Assembly (NCBI RefSeq): GCF_900103815.1
Contig: NZ_FNHZ01000003.1
Coordinates: forward strand, 62,001-126,000
DNA from: Lachnospira pectinoschiza
GTDB taxonomy: Bacteria > Bacillota > Clostridia > Lachnospirales > Lachnospiraceae
Reading direction: 5' to 3'
Length of the DNA stretch: 64,000 nucleotides
Shown here in pieces: positions 52,939-62,414 of the stretch. How positions within the stretch are numbered: the stretch's first letter is position 1; each line of letters opens with the position of its first letter. The notes beneath the pieces are model-generated. The model saw nothing but the letters and a program-made list of their open reading frames with translations. It was not told the DNA's origin and did not search any database. The position numbers were made by a program, and so were the translations under genes.

Positions 52939-55900
52939 CTATAAAATAGTTAAGAGTTTCTCTCTGTCAACTCTATTAATCGCTTTAACTACTTCCTTAT
53001 ATTTTTCCTTCTCCGTATCAGGAATCTTATAATCATTTAGTTGAGTGATAATATCTTTGGCATCATCAAAATCGTCTACGCTTACCATTTCTTTAATGGC
53101 GCTATAGGCATCAGCTAAATCAGAAAGAGAAATCTCCTCCTTATCCTCTTCATTTTCCTCATCAACAAAGATTTGCAGCTTATCAATATATTCCCTATAA
53201 GTCTTAAGCAAATGTCCCGTCTTCTCTTCGATTTGCGCTATATTAAATTCGTTACCACACTGTTCTAGATACTTAGCTTGTTCAGATAAATCCATAGCTC
53301 CAATAAGTCTTGCAGAACTCTTTAAGGCATGAACAAGTATCGTATAGTCTTTAATATTATTTTCATTATAATACATTTCAATCATATCTGCATTATCTTT
53401 AATTGCTTCGTGGAAATTCTTAACTACATTTTCTAAAATCTCCTTGCTGCCGCTGTTAACTAAGGCCTGCTTTGCATCGATTCCCTCAATGGCATCAAGG
53501 GCCTTTAAAAATTCGTCTTCTTCCACATTTTCTAAAGGCTTATTAGCTTCACCATTTTCCACAAAGCCCTTATCTCCAGGATAAAGTAACTTATCCTCTG
53601 GCAAATATTCCACCAACATACTCTCTAACTGCGTTGCATTAATAGGCTTTGGAATATAGTCTGTAAAGCCCTTCTTTATATACTCTTCCCTAGCCCCTGC
53701 ACCTGCATTGGCAGTTAAGGCTATAGCTAAAGTCTTAATATTTTTAGAATCCTCTCTTATCCTAATTTGCATAAGAGTTTCAATACCATCCATCTTTGGC
53801 ATTCTGTGATCTAGTAAAATAAGGTCGTATACATTTTCCTTACACAAATCAATGGCATCAAAGCCGCTTTCTGCCGTATCAATCTGAATTCTTGTAAATT
53901 TAAGCAAACCCTCTACAACTGTTAAATTAATTGGTGTATCATCTACCACAAGGATTCTTGCCTCCGGTGCTTGGAAGCTTTCCTGATACTTCTTAAGCTT
54001 CTTAAGAGATTCCTTATAGCGCTTATTAAAGTCACCAATCGCCTCATGGCTTACAATATCCTGAATAATACTAAAGCCAAAATCAGAGCCCTTGCCGTAT
54101 TCACTAGAAACCTCTAGCCTTGAATCCATTAAATTTAGAAGATTTTTTACAATACTCATACCAAGGCCAGTACCTTCAACATTTCTATTTCTAGATTCTT
54201 CAATTCGCTCAAATGGCTTGTAGAGCTTCTCCATATCCTCTGGCTTAATACCAATACCTGTATCAATTACGTGAACTGTCAGGCGAAGTTTATCATTTTC
54301 TAGGGTCTCACCAGTAATATTAAGAGTAATACTACCTTCGTTTGTGTATTTAACGGCATTAGTCAAAATGTTTATAATAATCTGCTTAATTCGAATCTCA
54401 TCGCCATTTAGTAAATAAGGCATATCTGGGTTAACATTTACATGCAAATCTAGGTTTTTATTCTTAGCCTTAACATTAATGGTATTAATAAGATCATTAC
54501 AAAGGCTGCTTAAATCGTAGTCCACATCAATGATTTCAAGCTTTCCTGCCTCAATTCTTGAGAAATCTAGGATATCATTAATAAGATTAAGTAAAGAATT
54601 ACCAGAACTCCTAACAGCTGTGGCATATTCTAGGATTTCCTCACTATCGGTCTCTCTAATAATCATCTCATCCATTCCTAATATGGCATTAAGAGGTGTT
54701 CTAATTTCATGAGACATACTTGATAGGAAGTCAGATTTTGCCTTGTTTGCGCGATTGGCAACCTCCACCTCATTAATTAAAGTCTTCTCTCTTTCAAGGT
54801 AATCAAGCTGGTCTGTTACCTCAATTGTAACCACCTTTACAGCTTCGTAGAGCTCTCCAATCTCATCATTTGACTTAATATCAAGATTAGCCACCGCATC
54901 CTTTAAAAGCATTCTATTAGTGTCTGTCTTACCAATAAATCTATTCATAGTTGAGGCCATATTTGAAATCGGCTCAGTTATCCTCTTTTGCAGAATTCTA
55001 TTAACTATTGAGGTAAGTGGAATTGCAAGACACATAAGCATGATAAATAACTTAATATCATAGGTTATACCTGAATAGTTATATACAAAATTTAAAGAAT
55101 GATAATCCTGATTTTCTATCTTTTGTCCACTTTCATTCATAACATTTACTGCATTACCAAGAGATGGCAGCAGCATATTTGAAGACACAATAGCAAAAAC
55201 TGTAAGGAAAGCAACAATTGAGAAGAGAAGAACCGTCATAATATTAGATACATTTTTCTTCTTCATAATCTTTCTTAAACGGTAGTAATCAAGGTACTGG
55301 TCCTTCATCTTACAATAACGGCCAATGTGCATCCTCTTTCTAATTGGAATAATTTTTAGGAAAATATATAAAATCATATGAACTAAGATATTCTTTATAA
55401 AGGAAGCAAGTATGCTCATAATAATTACATTTTCTCTACCCAAAGTCTTGTCTAATTGCATAATTACGTCATAGACCAAAATGTATAGTCCAGAATTAAA
55501 GATAAATAAAGCAAAAGCCCCTATTAAAGTGCTTTTTAGGTGACTATAGATTTCTCTATCCTTAAATAAACCTATAAAAAATATACCCACAACGTCAATA
55601 ATCATAGCGTAGGAGGTGGATATTAATTCCTTAAAGAAAATCGTTGAGAAAAAATTTAAGAAAAATACAGCATAGGCATGGTATTCATCAAACAAAACTG
55701 CGATTATGCCATAAACCAAGGACGAAACTAGCGTATATATAAATATATCTAGATAATTTAGTCCCTTCATATTAATTTCATAATCTAGAAAAAGCACAAA
55801 AAGAAAAGCCACAAGACAGATGAAATATCTAAAGATGGTATTCTTTATTTTATCATTCATCTTAGGGTCAAGAAAAATAGGTGTCTTTTTACTATCAAGC

Positions 55901-56298
55901 ACCGAAGCATTTTCCTCATCTAGGTCATGCATAAAGCCAGAAACCAAAAACACATCATAGTCATCATCTATATAGTTTGTAAACTCATTAGACTCGTATA
56001 TCTCCTTGTGTCCTGTTCCACTCTTAATTAGTTTTTTCTTGCGCTTATATTCTTTAGTATTCTTTTCTAGTCTCTTCTTACAACGCTTTATTACCTCTTC
56101 ATCCTGCTTTTCTAAATCTTTTAGAGCATTCTTTCTATCATGCTTATCATCAATGTTTCTTATACGCTCATATCTAAGATCATCCCTTGCTAGCTCGTCT
56201 GACATTCTCCTTCTAATCTCAATATTAGATAGGTTGTACTCAAACTCTAGCTTTCTAAGCTCGTTTTTCTTTAACTTATAATCACTTATAAAAGACAT
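52939..56298 (-). CDS. Membrane hybrid sensor histidine kinase with receiver and HPt domains
   Basis: A 1119-residue phosphorelay protein. In order: a charged cytoplasmic N-terminal region with coiled-coil character (1-150), about eight membrane helices (155-440), a HAMP-like linker (about 435-500), HisKA with phospho-His530 in SSMSHEIRTPLNAILGMDEM, an ATPase domain (NILTNAVKYTNEG, DTGIGIKPED, GTGLGMSIVK), a receiver (about 810-935, Asp in LILLDHRMPKMDG) and a C-terminal HPt (about 965-1085, His in LVHALKSSARLIGAMDL). The long basic N-terminus ahead of the membrane part is unusual. It forms an operon with the two-domain response regulator. Confidence 0.93.
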   Translation of the reverse strand: MSFISDYKLKKNELRKLEFEYNLSNIEIRRRMSDELARDDLRYERIRNIDDKHDRKNALKDLEKQDEEVIKRCKKRLEKNTKEYKRKKKLIKSGTGHKEIYESNEFTNYIDDDYDVFLVSGFMHDLDEENASVLDSKKTPIFLDPKMNDKIKNTIFRYFICLVAFLFVLFLDYEINMKGLNYLDIFIYTLVSSLVYGIIAVLFDEYHAYAVFFLNFFSTIFFKELISTSYAMIIDVVGIFFIGLFKDREIYSHLKSTLIGAFALFIFNSGLYILVYDVIMQLDKTLGRENVIIMSILASFIKNILVHMILYIFLKIIPIRKRMHIGRYCKMKDQYLDYYRLRKIMKKKNVSNIMTVLLFSIVAFLTVFAIVSSNMLLPSLGNAVNVMNESGQKIENQDYHSLNFVYNYSGITYDIKLFIMLMCLAIPLTSIVNRILQKRITEPISNMASTMNRFIGKTDTNRMLLKDAVANLDIKSNDEIGELYEAVKVVTIEVTDQLDYLEREKTLINEVEVANRANKAKSDFLSSMSHEIRTPLNAILGMDEMIIRETDSEEILEYATAVRSSGNSLLNLINDILDFSRIEAGKLEIIDVDYDLSSLCNDLINTINVKAKNKNLDLHVNVNPDMPYLLNGDEIRIKQIIINILTNAVKYTNEGSITLNITGETLENDKLRLTVHVIDTGIGIKPEDMEKLYKPFERIEESRNRNVEGTGLGMSIVKNLLNLMDSRLEVSSEYGKGSDFGFSIIQDIVSHEAIGDFNKRYKESLKKLKKYQESFQAPEARILVVDDTPINLTVVEGLLKFTRIQIDTAESGFDAIDLCKENVYDLILLDHRMPKMDGIETLMQIRIREDSKNIKTLAIALTANAGAGAREEYIKKGFTDYIPKPINATQLESMLVEYLPEDKLLYPGDKGFVENGEANKPLENVEEDEFLKALDAIEGIDAKQALVNSGSKEILENVVKNFHEAIKDNADMIEMYYNENNIKDYTILVHALKSSARLIGAMDLSEQAKYLEQCGNEFNIAQIEEKTGHLLKTYREYIDKLQIFVDEENEEDKEEISLSDLADAYSAIKEMVSVDDFDDAKDIITQLNDYKIPDTEKEKYKEVVKAINRVDREKLLTIL

Positions 56299-56321
56299 AG
56301 GCCATACCTCATAATCTATTT

Positions 56322-56356
56322 AGTAAAGCGGACATTCGGAATCCGCTTCGCTACTT
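56322..56356. repeat. 35-bp palindromic element, copy A
   Basis: Identical over 35 bp to 58251-58285. It contains AAGCGGA/TCCGCTT arms around CATTCGGA. On the minus strand it begins AAGTAGC and has AATG before the second arm. It lies between the EAL gene stop and the kinase start. The last codons of the EAL gene (56360-56384) form a further 12-bp hairpin, ATGAACGCAGTG/CACTGCGTTCAT. Confidence 0.85.
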
Positions 56357-56358
56357 AC

Positions 56359-58053
56359 CTATGAACGCAGTGGCACTGCGTTCATCTTCTCATAAAGTTC
56401 TCTAAACTTAGTTAAAACCATAGGCTTTGAATAATAATAGCCCTGTGCGTAACGTATATCATAATTATCCACAAAGAATTTTAAAAGTTCTTCGGACTCT
56501 ATACCTTCAATGCAAACTTCCTTATCTAGCTGTTTAATACAGTCAATTATAGCATTTAAGGTTATTTGTTTAGTCTTACTCTTATCAATATCCTTTACAA
56601 ATTCCCTGCTAATCTTGATTCTATCTGCAGGATAATTAGAGAGCAGATTAAGGGAAGAATAACTGCTGCCATAATCATCAATAACTAGTCTTACCCCCTT
56701 ATTAAACATAGTAATCATCTTATCCTTAATTTCTTCGCTTTCAAGAATCCTACAACGCTTTGTAAATTCTAGATTTAAGTTTTTATAAGGAATATCTGCC
56801 TCTTTTAAAATGCTATCAAGATCTGACATAAACCTATCGTTATGTAATTGCGCTTGAGATAAATTTACACTAATAAAAAAGTCTGGGTCCTTTCGAATAA
56901 ATTCCTTACTATCTTCAATTGCCCTTTTAATAATCCAATTTGAAAGACCATAAAAAGCAACTTCCTTTTCTATCTGGTCAATAAAGCTTCCCGGCGCAAT
57001 AGTGCCTCTCTGACTATCCTGCCATCTAAGCAAAGCCTCCATACCAATGATTCTATTTTCCTTAACATTCATAATTGGCTGATAAACAATTAAGAAGCCT
57101 CTGTAATTATCATTTAAGCAACGAATAACGTCATATAACATCTCTTGTTGTCTTCTACTACTTAGTAAAATGTTTTCGTTATAGTAAACAAATTTATCAC
57201 TACCACTGTTCTTACCCATAGTGATGGCTTGATATAAAACGTTATTTATATACTCTGAGGAAGAAATAAAGTCCTTAGAATTAATCATACCGCCATATAT
57301 TCCAATAGAAACCTTATTAGAATTAATTGTTAAATCGTTTTCTATAAAGTCCCTTATTTTCTCATATATTCCCTTAATTCTTTCTTCCATTCCCTCAACA
57401 TCTTGGTCAAAAAATACTGCAAACTTTGTTCCACTACATCTATATATTATGTTAGAACCTGTTAATTCCTTTAGTTTTGCAGCAATCTGAATAATCAAGT
57501 CACTACCGTTATCATAGCCATAAGAAGAATTGATATAATCAAAATTTCTAAGGCCAAAAAACATAAGACCAAAGTTACGTTCTTCAGAAATGAAATTTCT
57601 TACCTTAGCAATAACTGCCGACTTGTTGCCAACTCCAGTTAAATCATCTACTTCCATATCTGCATCATGATTTATAACCACTCCAAGATAAACGGATGGC
57701 ACACCATTTCTATCTCTTAAGAGCTTAGACCTTGTTGTAAAGGAAACATAATCCCCATTCTTATTCTTAATAAGATAATTACAGTTAAAGCCCGTAGTTT
57801 CCCCTCTAAACATGGCATCTGCGCCTTCTATATATCTAACTCTATCCCTTGGATGAACTAAAGCATTATAAAAACACTCTGCATCATCTACATCCATTTC
57901 ACTAGATGGAAGACCTAAATATTCAGTTATTTCATCTGACCAATATACAAGCCCCTCATTGTAATCGGCCCAGTAAGGATAGATGTTTCCTGAAACCCCA
58001 GAAAAAATCTTAAACATCTCCTTAAAAAAAACAATCTTTTCCTCAATACTCAT
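56359..58053 (-). CDS. PAS-GGDEF-EAL protein with degenerate GGDEF
   Basis: A 564-residue cytoplasmic cyclic-di-GMP protein: PAS-like domain (about 10-125, WSDEITEYLGLPSSEMD), GGDEF (about 130-290) and EAL (about 300-555). The GGDEF signature is replaced by CSGTKF, so it should not make cyclic di-GMP. EAL residues look mostly intact: EALLRW, VNLSQ, LEFTK, VIDDYG, IKISREFV, EGIES, QGYYYSKP; it is probably a phosphodiesterase or receptor. The C-terminal NAVPLRS tail is encoded by a palindromic sequence. Flanked by two identical 35-bp elements; upstream of the hybrid kinase gene. Confidence 0.9.
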   Translation of the reverse strand: MSIEEKIVFFKEMFKIFSGVSGNIYPYWADYNEGLVYWSDEITEYLGLPSSEMDVDDAECFYNALVHPRDRVRYIEGADAMFRGETTGFNCNYLIKNKNGDYVSFTTRSKLLRDRNGVPSVYLGVVINHDADMEVDDLTGVGNKSAVIAKVRNFISEERNFGLMFFGLRNFDYINSSYGYDNGSDLIIQIAAKLKELTGSNIIYRCSGTKFAVFFDQDVEGMEERIKGIYEKIRDFIENDLTINSNKVSIGIYGGMINSKDFISSSEYINNVLYQAITMGKNSGSDKFVYYNENILLSSRRQQEMLYDVIRCLNDNYRGFLIVYQPIMNVKENRIIGMEALLRWQDSQRGTIAPGSFIDQIEKEVAFYGLSNWIIKRAIEDSKEFIRKDPDFFISVNLSQAQLHNDRFMSDLDSILKEADIPYKNLNLEFTKRCRILESEEIKDKMITMFNKGVRLVIDDYGSSYSSLNLLSNYPADRIKISREFVKDIDKSKTKQITLNAIIDCIKQLDKEVCIEGIESEELLKFFVDNYDIRYAQGYYYSKPMVLTKFRELYEKMNAVPLRS

Positions 58054-58214
58054 CTATTTTCCCCCAATAAATAGTAATTTTCATAATTTTATATTCAATT
58101 TTGATTTCGTAGTTTATAACTATATTTTATCATAGTAAAGTAATCATATCAAATGAATAGTTAAATATTTTGCCAAATGCTAGTAACTTATGAAAATGAT
58201 ACATTTTCATAAAA

Positions 58215-58246
58215 ATAAAAAAAGCTAGGAGAAAAATCTCCTAGCT
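58215..58246 (-). terminator. Terminator of pepD
   Basis: Arms AGCTAGGAGA (58223-58232) and TCTCCTAGCT (58237-58246), with a minus-strand T run. Confidence 0.92.
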
Positions 58247-58250
58247 CTAA

Positions 58251-58285
58251 AGTAAAGCGGACATTCGGAATCCGCTTCGCTACTT
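58251..58285. repeat. 35-bp palindromic element, copy B
   Basis: Identical to copy A at 56322-56356. It sits exactly between the pepD stop codon and its terminator, so it is transcribed as part of the pepD 3' end. Confidence 0.85.
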
Positions 58286-58292
58286 CCTTATT

Positions 58293-59744
58293 CTACTTTA
58301 AGCTTGCAAGTACATCAACTAAGTAATCCCAAGTTCTCTTAACACTTACTACATCCATTGATTCGTTAGGTGTATGAACATCCTTCATATCTGGACCAAA
58401 GGAAACTGCATCAAGACCTTCAATCTTACCTGCAAATAAGCCACACTCAAGACCTGCATGAATAGCCTGAATTTCAGGATCATGGCCATACTGTCTCTTA
58501 AAGGATTCAACCATAACTTCTCTTAACTTAGAATCTTCCTTGTATTCCCAAGCTGGATATTCACCCATTGAAGTTACGCAACCACCAAGGGCGCTTGCTA
58601 AGCTTTCAAGTTGGCTATAAAGGTCCTTACTTTCAGAGGCTACTGAACTTCTTACTGAATAAGAAAGTGCAACTTCCTCTTCCTTAGTCTCTAAAATACC
58701 AAGGTTAAGGGATGTCTGAACAAGACCTTCAATATCAAAGCTCATTCTCTGAATTCCAAGTGGAAGGTTCATTAAAGCAGTAATAACCTTTGTTGTTGAA
58801 GCCTTATCAAAAGCAGATACTTCTGTTTCTGCTTCATCTACTAAGCTAACCTTAACACCTGCGTCTGTTGTCTTAAATTCATGTTTAAAAATAGCTTCAA
58901 ATTCAGCAAGACAAGCCTTAACTGCATTCATATCTGTACTAGCATCAAAGGCTAATTCAGCCTTAGAAGCTCTTGGAATTGCATTATCCTTTAAGCCACC
59001 CTTAATAGATACAAGCTTAAAGTTAAATTCCTTACTTAGGGCGTAGAGCACTCTACCAACTAACTTATTAGCATTAGCTCTACCCTTATTAATTTCAACA
59101 CCTGAGTGTCCACCAACTAAGCCATCAACAACTACTGTTGCCTTCTTAGCCTTAAGAGTTTCCTTTGCGATTGGAAGGTGAACTGTTGCTGTCATACCAC
59201 CTGCACAGCTAGCAAGTAAGATACCCTCATCCTCTGAATCGATGTTAATCATCATCTTTGACTTAAGAGGTGTTGTATCAAGGTCAGCTGCACCAAGCAT
59301 ACCGATTTCTTCATCAACTGTAATAACAACCTCAAGGGCTGGATGAAGAATTGTCTCATCATCTAAAATTGCAAGAGCATAAGCTACTGCAATACCATCA
59401 TCACCACCAAGAGTTGTACCCTTAGCGCTAATGATTCCGTCATTAACTTCAAGTCTTAATGGATCCTTGCTAAAGTCGATGTCGCAATCGTCTTCCTTCT
59501 CGCAAACCATATCCATATGACCCTGAATGATTACTGAATCTGCATTCTCGTAACCCTTACTAGCGTTCTTAAATATAATAACGTTATTTAATTCATCCTG
59601 AATATACTTTAAATTATGTTCCTTAGCAAATCCTACTAAATAATCGCTAATTCTCTTAGTATCTCTTGAACCATGTGGAATCTTAGTAATTTCCTCGAAA
59701 TAGTAAAATACCTTCTCTGGCTCTAAACCTGTTAAAATACCCAT
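58293..59744 (-). CDS. pepD: Aminoacyl-histidine dipeptidase (peptidase D, M20 family)
   Basis: A 483-residue cytosolic zinc dipeptidase of the PepD/carnosinase type that hydrolyses Xaa-His and other dipeptides. Metal ligands and catalytic residues can be placed: VIIQGHMDMVCEKEDD (His, Asp), LGGDDGIAVAYALAIL (bridging Asp), TVDEEIGMLGA (catalytic Glu and ligand Glu), and His in LVGGHSGVEI of the lid domain. HTPNESMDV near the C-terminus supplies another ligand His. Ribosome site GAGG precedes the ATG. Transcribed alone with its own terminator. Confidence 0.94.
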   Translation of the reverse strand: MGILTGLEPEKVFYYFEEITKIPHGSRDTKRISDYLVGFAKEHNLKYIQDELNNVIIFKNASKGYENADSVIIQGHMDMVCEKEDDCDIDFSKDPLRLEVNDGIISAKGTTLGGDDGIAVAYALAILDDETILHPALEVVITVDEEIGMLGAADLDTTPLKSKMMINIDSEDEGILLASCAGGMTATVHLPIAKETLKAKKATVVVDGLVGGHSGVEINKGRANANKLVGRVLYALSKEFNFKLVSIKGGLKDNAIPRASKAELAFDASTDMNAVKACLAEFEAIFKHEFKTTDAGVKVSLVDEAETEVSAFDKASTTKVITALMNLPLGIQRMSFDIEGLVQTSLNLGILETKEEEVALSYSVRSSVASESKDLYSQLESLASALGGCVTSMGEYPAWEYKEDSKLREVMVESFKRQYGHDPEIQAIHAGLECGLFAGKIEGLDAVSFGPDMKDVHTPNESMDVVSVKRTWDYLVDVLASLK

Positions 59745-59799
59745 TTCTTTACCTCACTTGTATAGATTCTTGCAATACACATTTACTTAGCCCATTTTA

Positions 59800-59840
59800 T
59801 AATAAAATAGCCATCACTTCAAGACTGAAGTGATGGCATA
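59800..59840 (-). terminator. Terminator of the MarR-type gene
   Basis: Perfect 12-bp stem GCCATCACTTCA (59810-59821) / TGAAGTGATGGC (59826-59837) with a T-rich tract on the minus strand. Confidence 0.9.
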
Positions 59841-59860
59841 AAAATTATTGATTTATTGTC

Positions 59861-60325
59861 TTACTGTGGTATTTCACGATTCTTGAAATCTGGTACCTCA
59901 GGCATCATCTCTGAAGTCATGATATTAAGAATTCTTGTAAGTGCCTCTAAATCTTCTTTTGAAAGGTTGTCTTTCATTCTCGAAATAACAGTATTTGCGT
60001 AATTTACGCTGAAATTGAAGTAGTCAAGATACTTATCTGTTACTTCAAGGTAAGCCTCTCGTCTATCTGCGCTTGAAGGAATTCTGTTTAAATATCCCTT
60101 CTTTACAAGGCAGTTTACCTTGTATGCTGCATTAGGAGGTGAAATACCAACAAACTTGGCAAATTCACTAATTGTAGGCTTGTTCATTGCATAAATAACT
60201 TCCATACAGAATGTTTCTACTGTAGTTAGAGTTGCTTCACGATTGCCAAAATTCACGAAAACATCCTTATAGAAGTGCAACTTAAACTTGTTATAGACGT
60301 CGAAAAATAGTTCTTCCATTGTCAT
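59861..60325 (-). CDS. MarR-family regulator next to the fab operon
   Basis: A 154-residue MarR regulator (winged helix about 45-115, TISEFAKFVGISPPNAAYKVNCLVKKGYL; wing SSADRREAYLEV). It reads in the same direction as fabD-fabG-fabF-fabZ and lies 347 bp beyond fabZ with its own probable promoter. Firmicutes often place a MarR-type fatty-acid repressor (FabT) beside fab genes, usually ahead of them, so a role in lipid control is inferred from position only. GGAGG lies 9 nt before ATG 60325. Confidence 0.85.
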   Translation of the reverse strand: MTMEELFFDVYNKFKLHFYKDVFVNFGNREATLTTVETFCMEVIYAMNKPTISEFAKFVGISPPNAAYKVNCLVKKGYLNRIPSSADRREAYLEVTDKYLDYFNFSVNYANTVISRMKDNLSKEDLEALTRILNIMTSEMMPEVPDFKNREIPQ

Positions 60326-60672
60326 TGTTTAAATCCTCCAATCATGAGTATTTTTATCTTTTAAGACAAAATATGCACAACGTCTCATAGCTTAACATGA
60401 TTTTCTTGTAAAATCAATATTTTTACTTAAAAAATTACGAAAAATTTTCTAAACTAAAGTGCACGTCTTATAAGATTTAAACTTTAACCAATTGTCACCG
60501 AAACTTAACTTAAGTGTATTATATCATACATTTTTAAAAAAATCTAATATATCAATGAATTTATCAAAACCGCTTATTTACTGAATTTATTGAGCTATTA
60601 AAAATTTTGATAGCCCGCGAAGCCAGTAAACAAGCGGTTTCTAATTTTTGATATTTTTTGTAATTTTTTTGA
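60326..60672. other. fabZ-MarR intergenic region
   Basis: 347 bp without a gene. It holds the promoter above, a TCTTATAAGA palindrome (60466-60475) and a large hairpin at 60567-60640 whose 17-bp arms (AAACCGCTTATTTACTG and its near complement) have one mismatch. Inside the hairpin GAGCTATT and GATAGC can also pair. It may end the fab transcript, though no strong T run follows directly. Confidence 0.55.
60389..60417 (-). promoter_or_regulatory. Probable promoter of the MarR-type gene
   Basis: Minus strand: TTGATT (60412-60417), 17-bp spacer, TAAGCT (60389-60394). Confidence 0.5.
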
Positions 60673-61110
60673 TTATTCGTTTCTGTCGCCAATAGCGAAA
60701 GTTAACTCACCCATTGCAGCAACCTTGCCGTCTACCTTAGCTACAGCCTTGCCGATACCAACGTTTGCACGTCTTGTAATAATTTCGCAGCTAAGCTCTA
60801 ACTTATCACCAGGTACGACCTGTTTCTTAAATCTAGCATTCTTAATACCACCAAAGAATACTACCTTTCCCTTGTTTTCTTCCTCTGAAAGAAGTGCAAC
60901 AGCGCCAGTTTGAGCTAAAGCTTCCATAATTAATACTCCTGGCATTACATGCTGTCCTGGGAAATGTCCAAGAAAATGCATCTCGTTAGCAGATACACAC
61001 TTAACGCCTACTGCATATTCTCCTGGTTTATAATCTAGAATTCTATCCACTAAAAGAAATGGATATCTATGAGGTAAAATCTTTTCGATTTCGTTTGAAT
61101 TTAATTCCAT
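60673..61110 (-). CDS. fabZ: 3-hydroxyacyl-ACP dehydratase
   Basis: A 145-residue hotdog-fold dehydratase that removes water from 3-hydroxyacyl-ACP in each elongation cycle. The N-terminus EIEKILPHRYPFLLVDRIL and the catalytic segment FLGHFPGQHVMPGVLIMEALAQ, with His in GHFPG and Glu in MEAL, are diagnostic. Fourth fab gene here, 32 bp after fabF on the same strand. Confidence 0.96.
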   Translation of the reverse strand: MELNSNEIEKILPHRYPFLLVDRILDYKPGEYAVGVKCVSANEMHFLGHFPGQHVMPGVLIMEALAQTGAVALLSEEENKGKVVFFGGIKNARFKKQVVPGDKLELSCEIITRRANVGIGKAVAKVDGKVAAMGELTFAIGDRNE

Positions 61111-61142
61111 TTTTATGCCTTCCTATCTATACTATAATGTAA

Positions 61143-62396
61143 TTATTCCCCTACTGCCTTAAATACTAAGGAAGCATTGTGTCCACCAAAGCCAAATGAG
61201 TTAGACATTGCATAGTTAATCTTGCCAGCTCTAGCCTTATCGCCTAAGCAGTAATCAAGATCTAATTCATCATCTAATTCCTTTGTGTTAACTGTTGGTG
61301 GAATGATTCCATTTTCCATAGCAAGGCAAGTAATAACAGCTTCAACTGCAGCTGAGGCACCAAGTAAGTGTCCTGTCATAGACTTTGTTGAGCTCATTAC
61401 TAATTCCTTAGCATGGTCCTTAAATAAGCTCTTAACGGCTCTTGTTTCACCTAAATCGTTAAGGTGAGTTGATGTTCCGTGAGCATTGATATAATCAATT
61501 GCCTCTGTTGAAAGATTTGCATCCTTAAGGGCAAGTTCCATACACTTAGCAGCGTACTTTCCTTCTGGATGTGGAGCTGTAACGTGATGAGCATCACAGT
61601 TTGCACCATAACCTACAACTTCAGCTAAAATCTTAGCTCCTCTATTCTTAGCATGCTCGTATTCTTCAAGTACGAGACAAGCAGCACCTTCACCCATAAC
61701 AAAACCATTTCTTTCTTTATCAAAAGGAATTGAAGCTCTGTTCTTATCTGTTGCTGTTGAAAGAGCTGTAAGACTTGTAAATCCACCAATTGATAACTCA
61801 GTAATTGAGCTTTCTGAACCACCAACTACCATTAAATCAGCATAGCCATCTCTAATGTAGTGGAAGCCATCACCAATAGCGTTACCACTTGAAGCACAAG
61901 CAGTTACAGTACAAGTTGTATAACCATGAAGACCAAATCTAATAGCTACATGACCTGCTGCCATATTAGAAATTGCCATTGGAATATAGTGTGGACTTAC
62001 CATATCGTAACCACGCTTCATTCCTCTCTCATGCTCTCTTTCAGTTGTAGTAATTCCACCGATACCGCTGGCAATAATACAACCATATCTTTCTCTATCA
62101 TCTGTCTCTTCGTCGTGCTCTTCGTTAATTCCAGCCATGTGACATGCATCTGTTGCAGCTGCAATAGCAAACTGGCTGTATGGATCTAACTTTCTAGCAT
62201 CCTTCTTTTCTACATACTTTGTAATATCAAAATCCTTTACTTCTGCTGCAAGGCTAACCTTACGGCCTGTTGTGTCATATTTTGTAATCTGGTCAATACC
62301 ACACTTACCATTCTTAACACTCTCTAGTACTTCCTCTAAACTGTTACCGATAGGGCTTACGATACCCATTCCAGTAATAACAACTCTCTTACCCAT
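61143..62396 (-). CDS. fabF: 3-Oxoacyl-ACP synthase II
   Basis: A 417-residue condensing enzyme that extends acyl-ACP with malonyl-ACP. The triad is complete: Cys in VTACASSGNAIG, His in NAHGTSTHLND, and His in STKSMTGHLLGA; the glycine-rich end NSFGFGGHNAS is present. Start ATG follows AAAGGAT. The 265-bp gap to fabG upstream is filled by a hairpin array that would be part of the same transcript. Confidence 0.97.
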   Translation of the reverse strand: MGKRVVITGMGIVSPIGNSLEEVLESVKNGKCGIDQITKYDTTGRKVSLAAEVKDFDITKYVEKKDARKLDPYSQFAIAAATDACHMAGINEEHDEETDDRERYGCIIASGIGGITTTEREHERGMKRGYDMVSPHYIPMAISNMAAGHVAIRFGLHGYTTCTVTACASSGNAIGDGFHYIRDGYADLMVVGGSESSITELSIGGFTSLTALSTATDKNRASIPFDKERNGFVMGEGAACLVLEEYEHAKNRGAKILAEVVGYGANCDAHHVTAPHPEGKYAAKCMELALKDANLSTEAIDYINAHGTSTHLNDLGETRAVKSLFKDHAKELVMSSTKSMTGHLLGASAAVEAVITCLAMENGIIPPTVNTKELDDELDLDYCLGDKARAGKINYAMSNSFGFGGHNASLVFKAVGE

Positions 62397-62414
62397 ATTT
62401 ATCCTTTCCTACTG

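Larger units (their letters stand above)
58054..58292. other. Spacer between EAL gene and pepD
   Basis: Holds the EAL gene leader (very AT-rich), the pepD terminator and palindromic element copy B. No gene seen. Confidence 0.6.
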
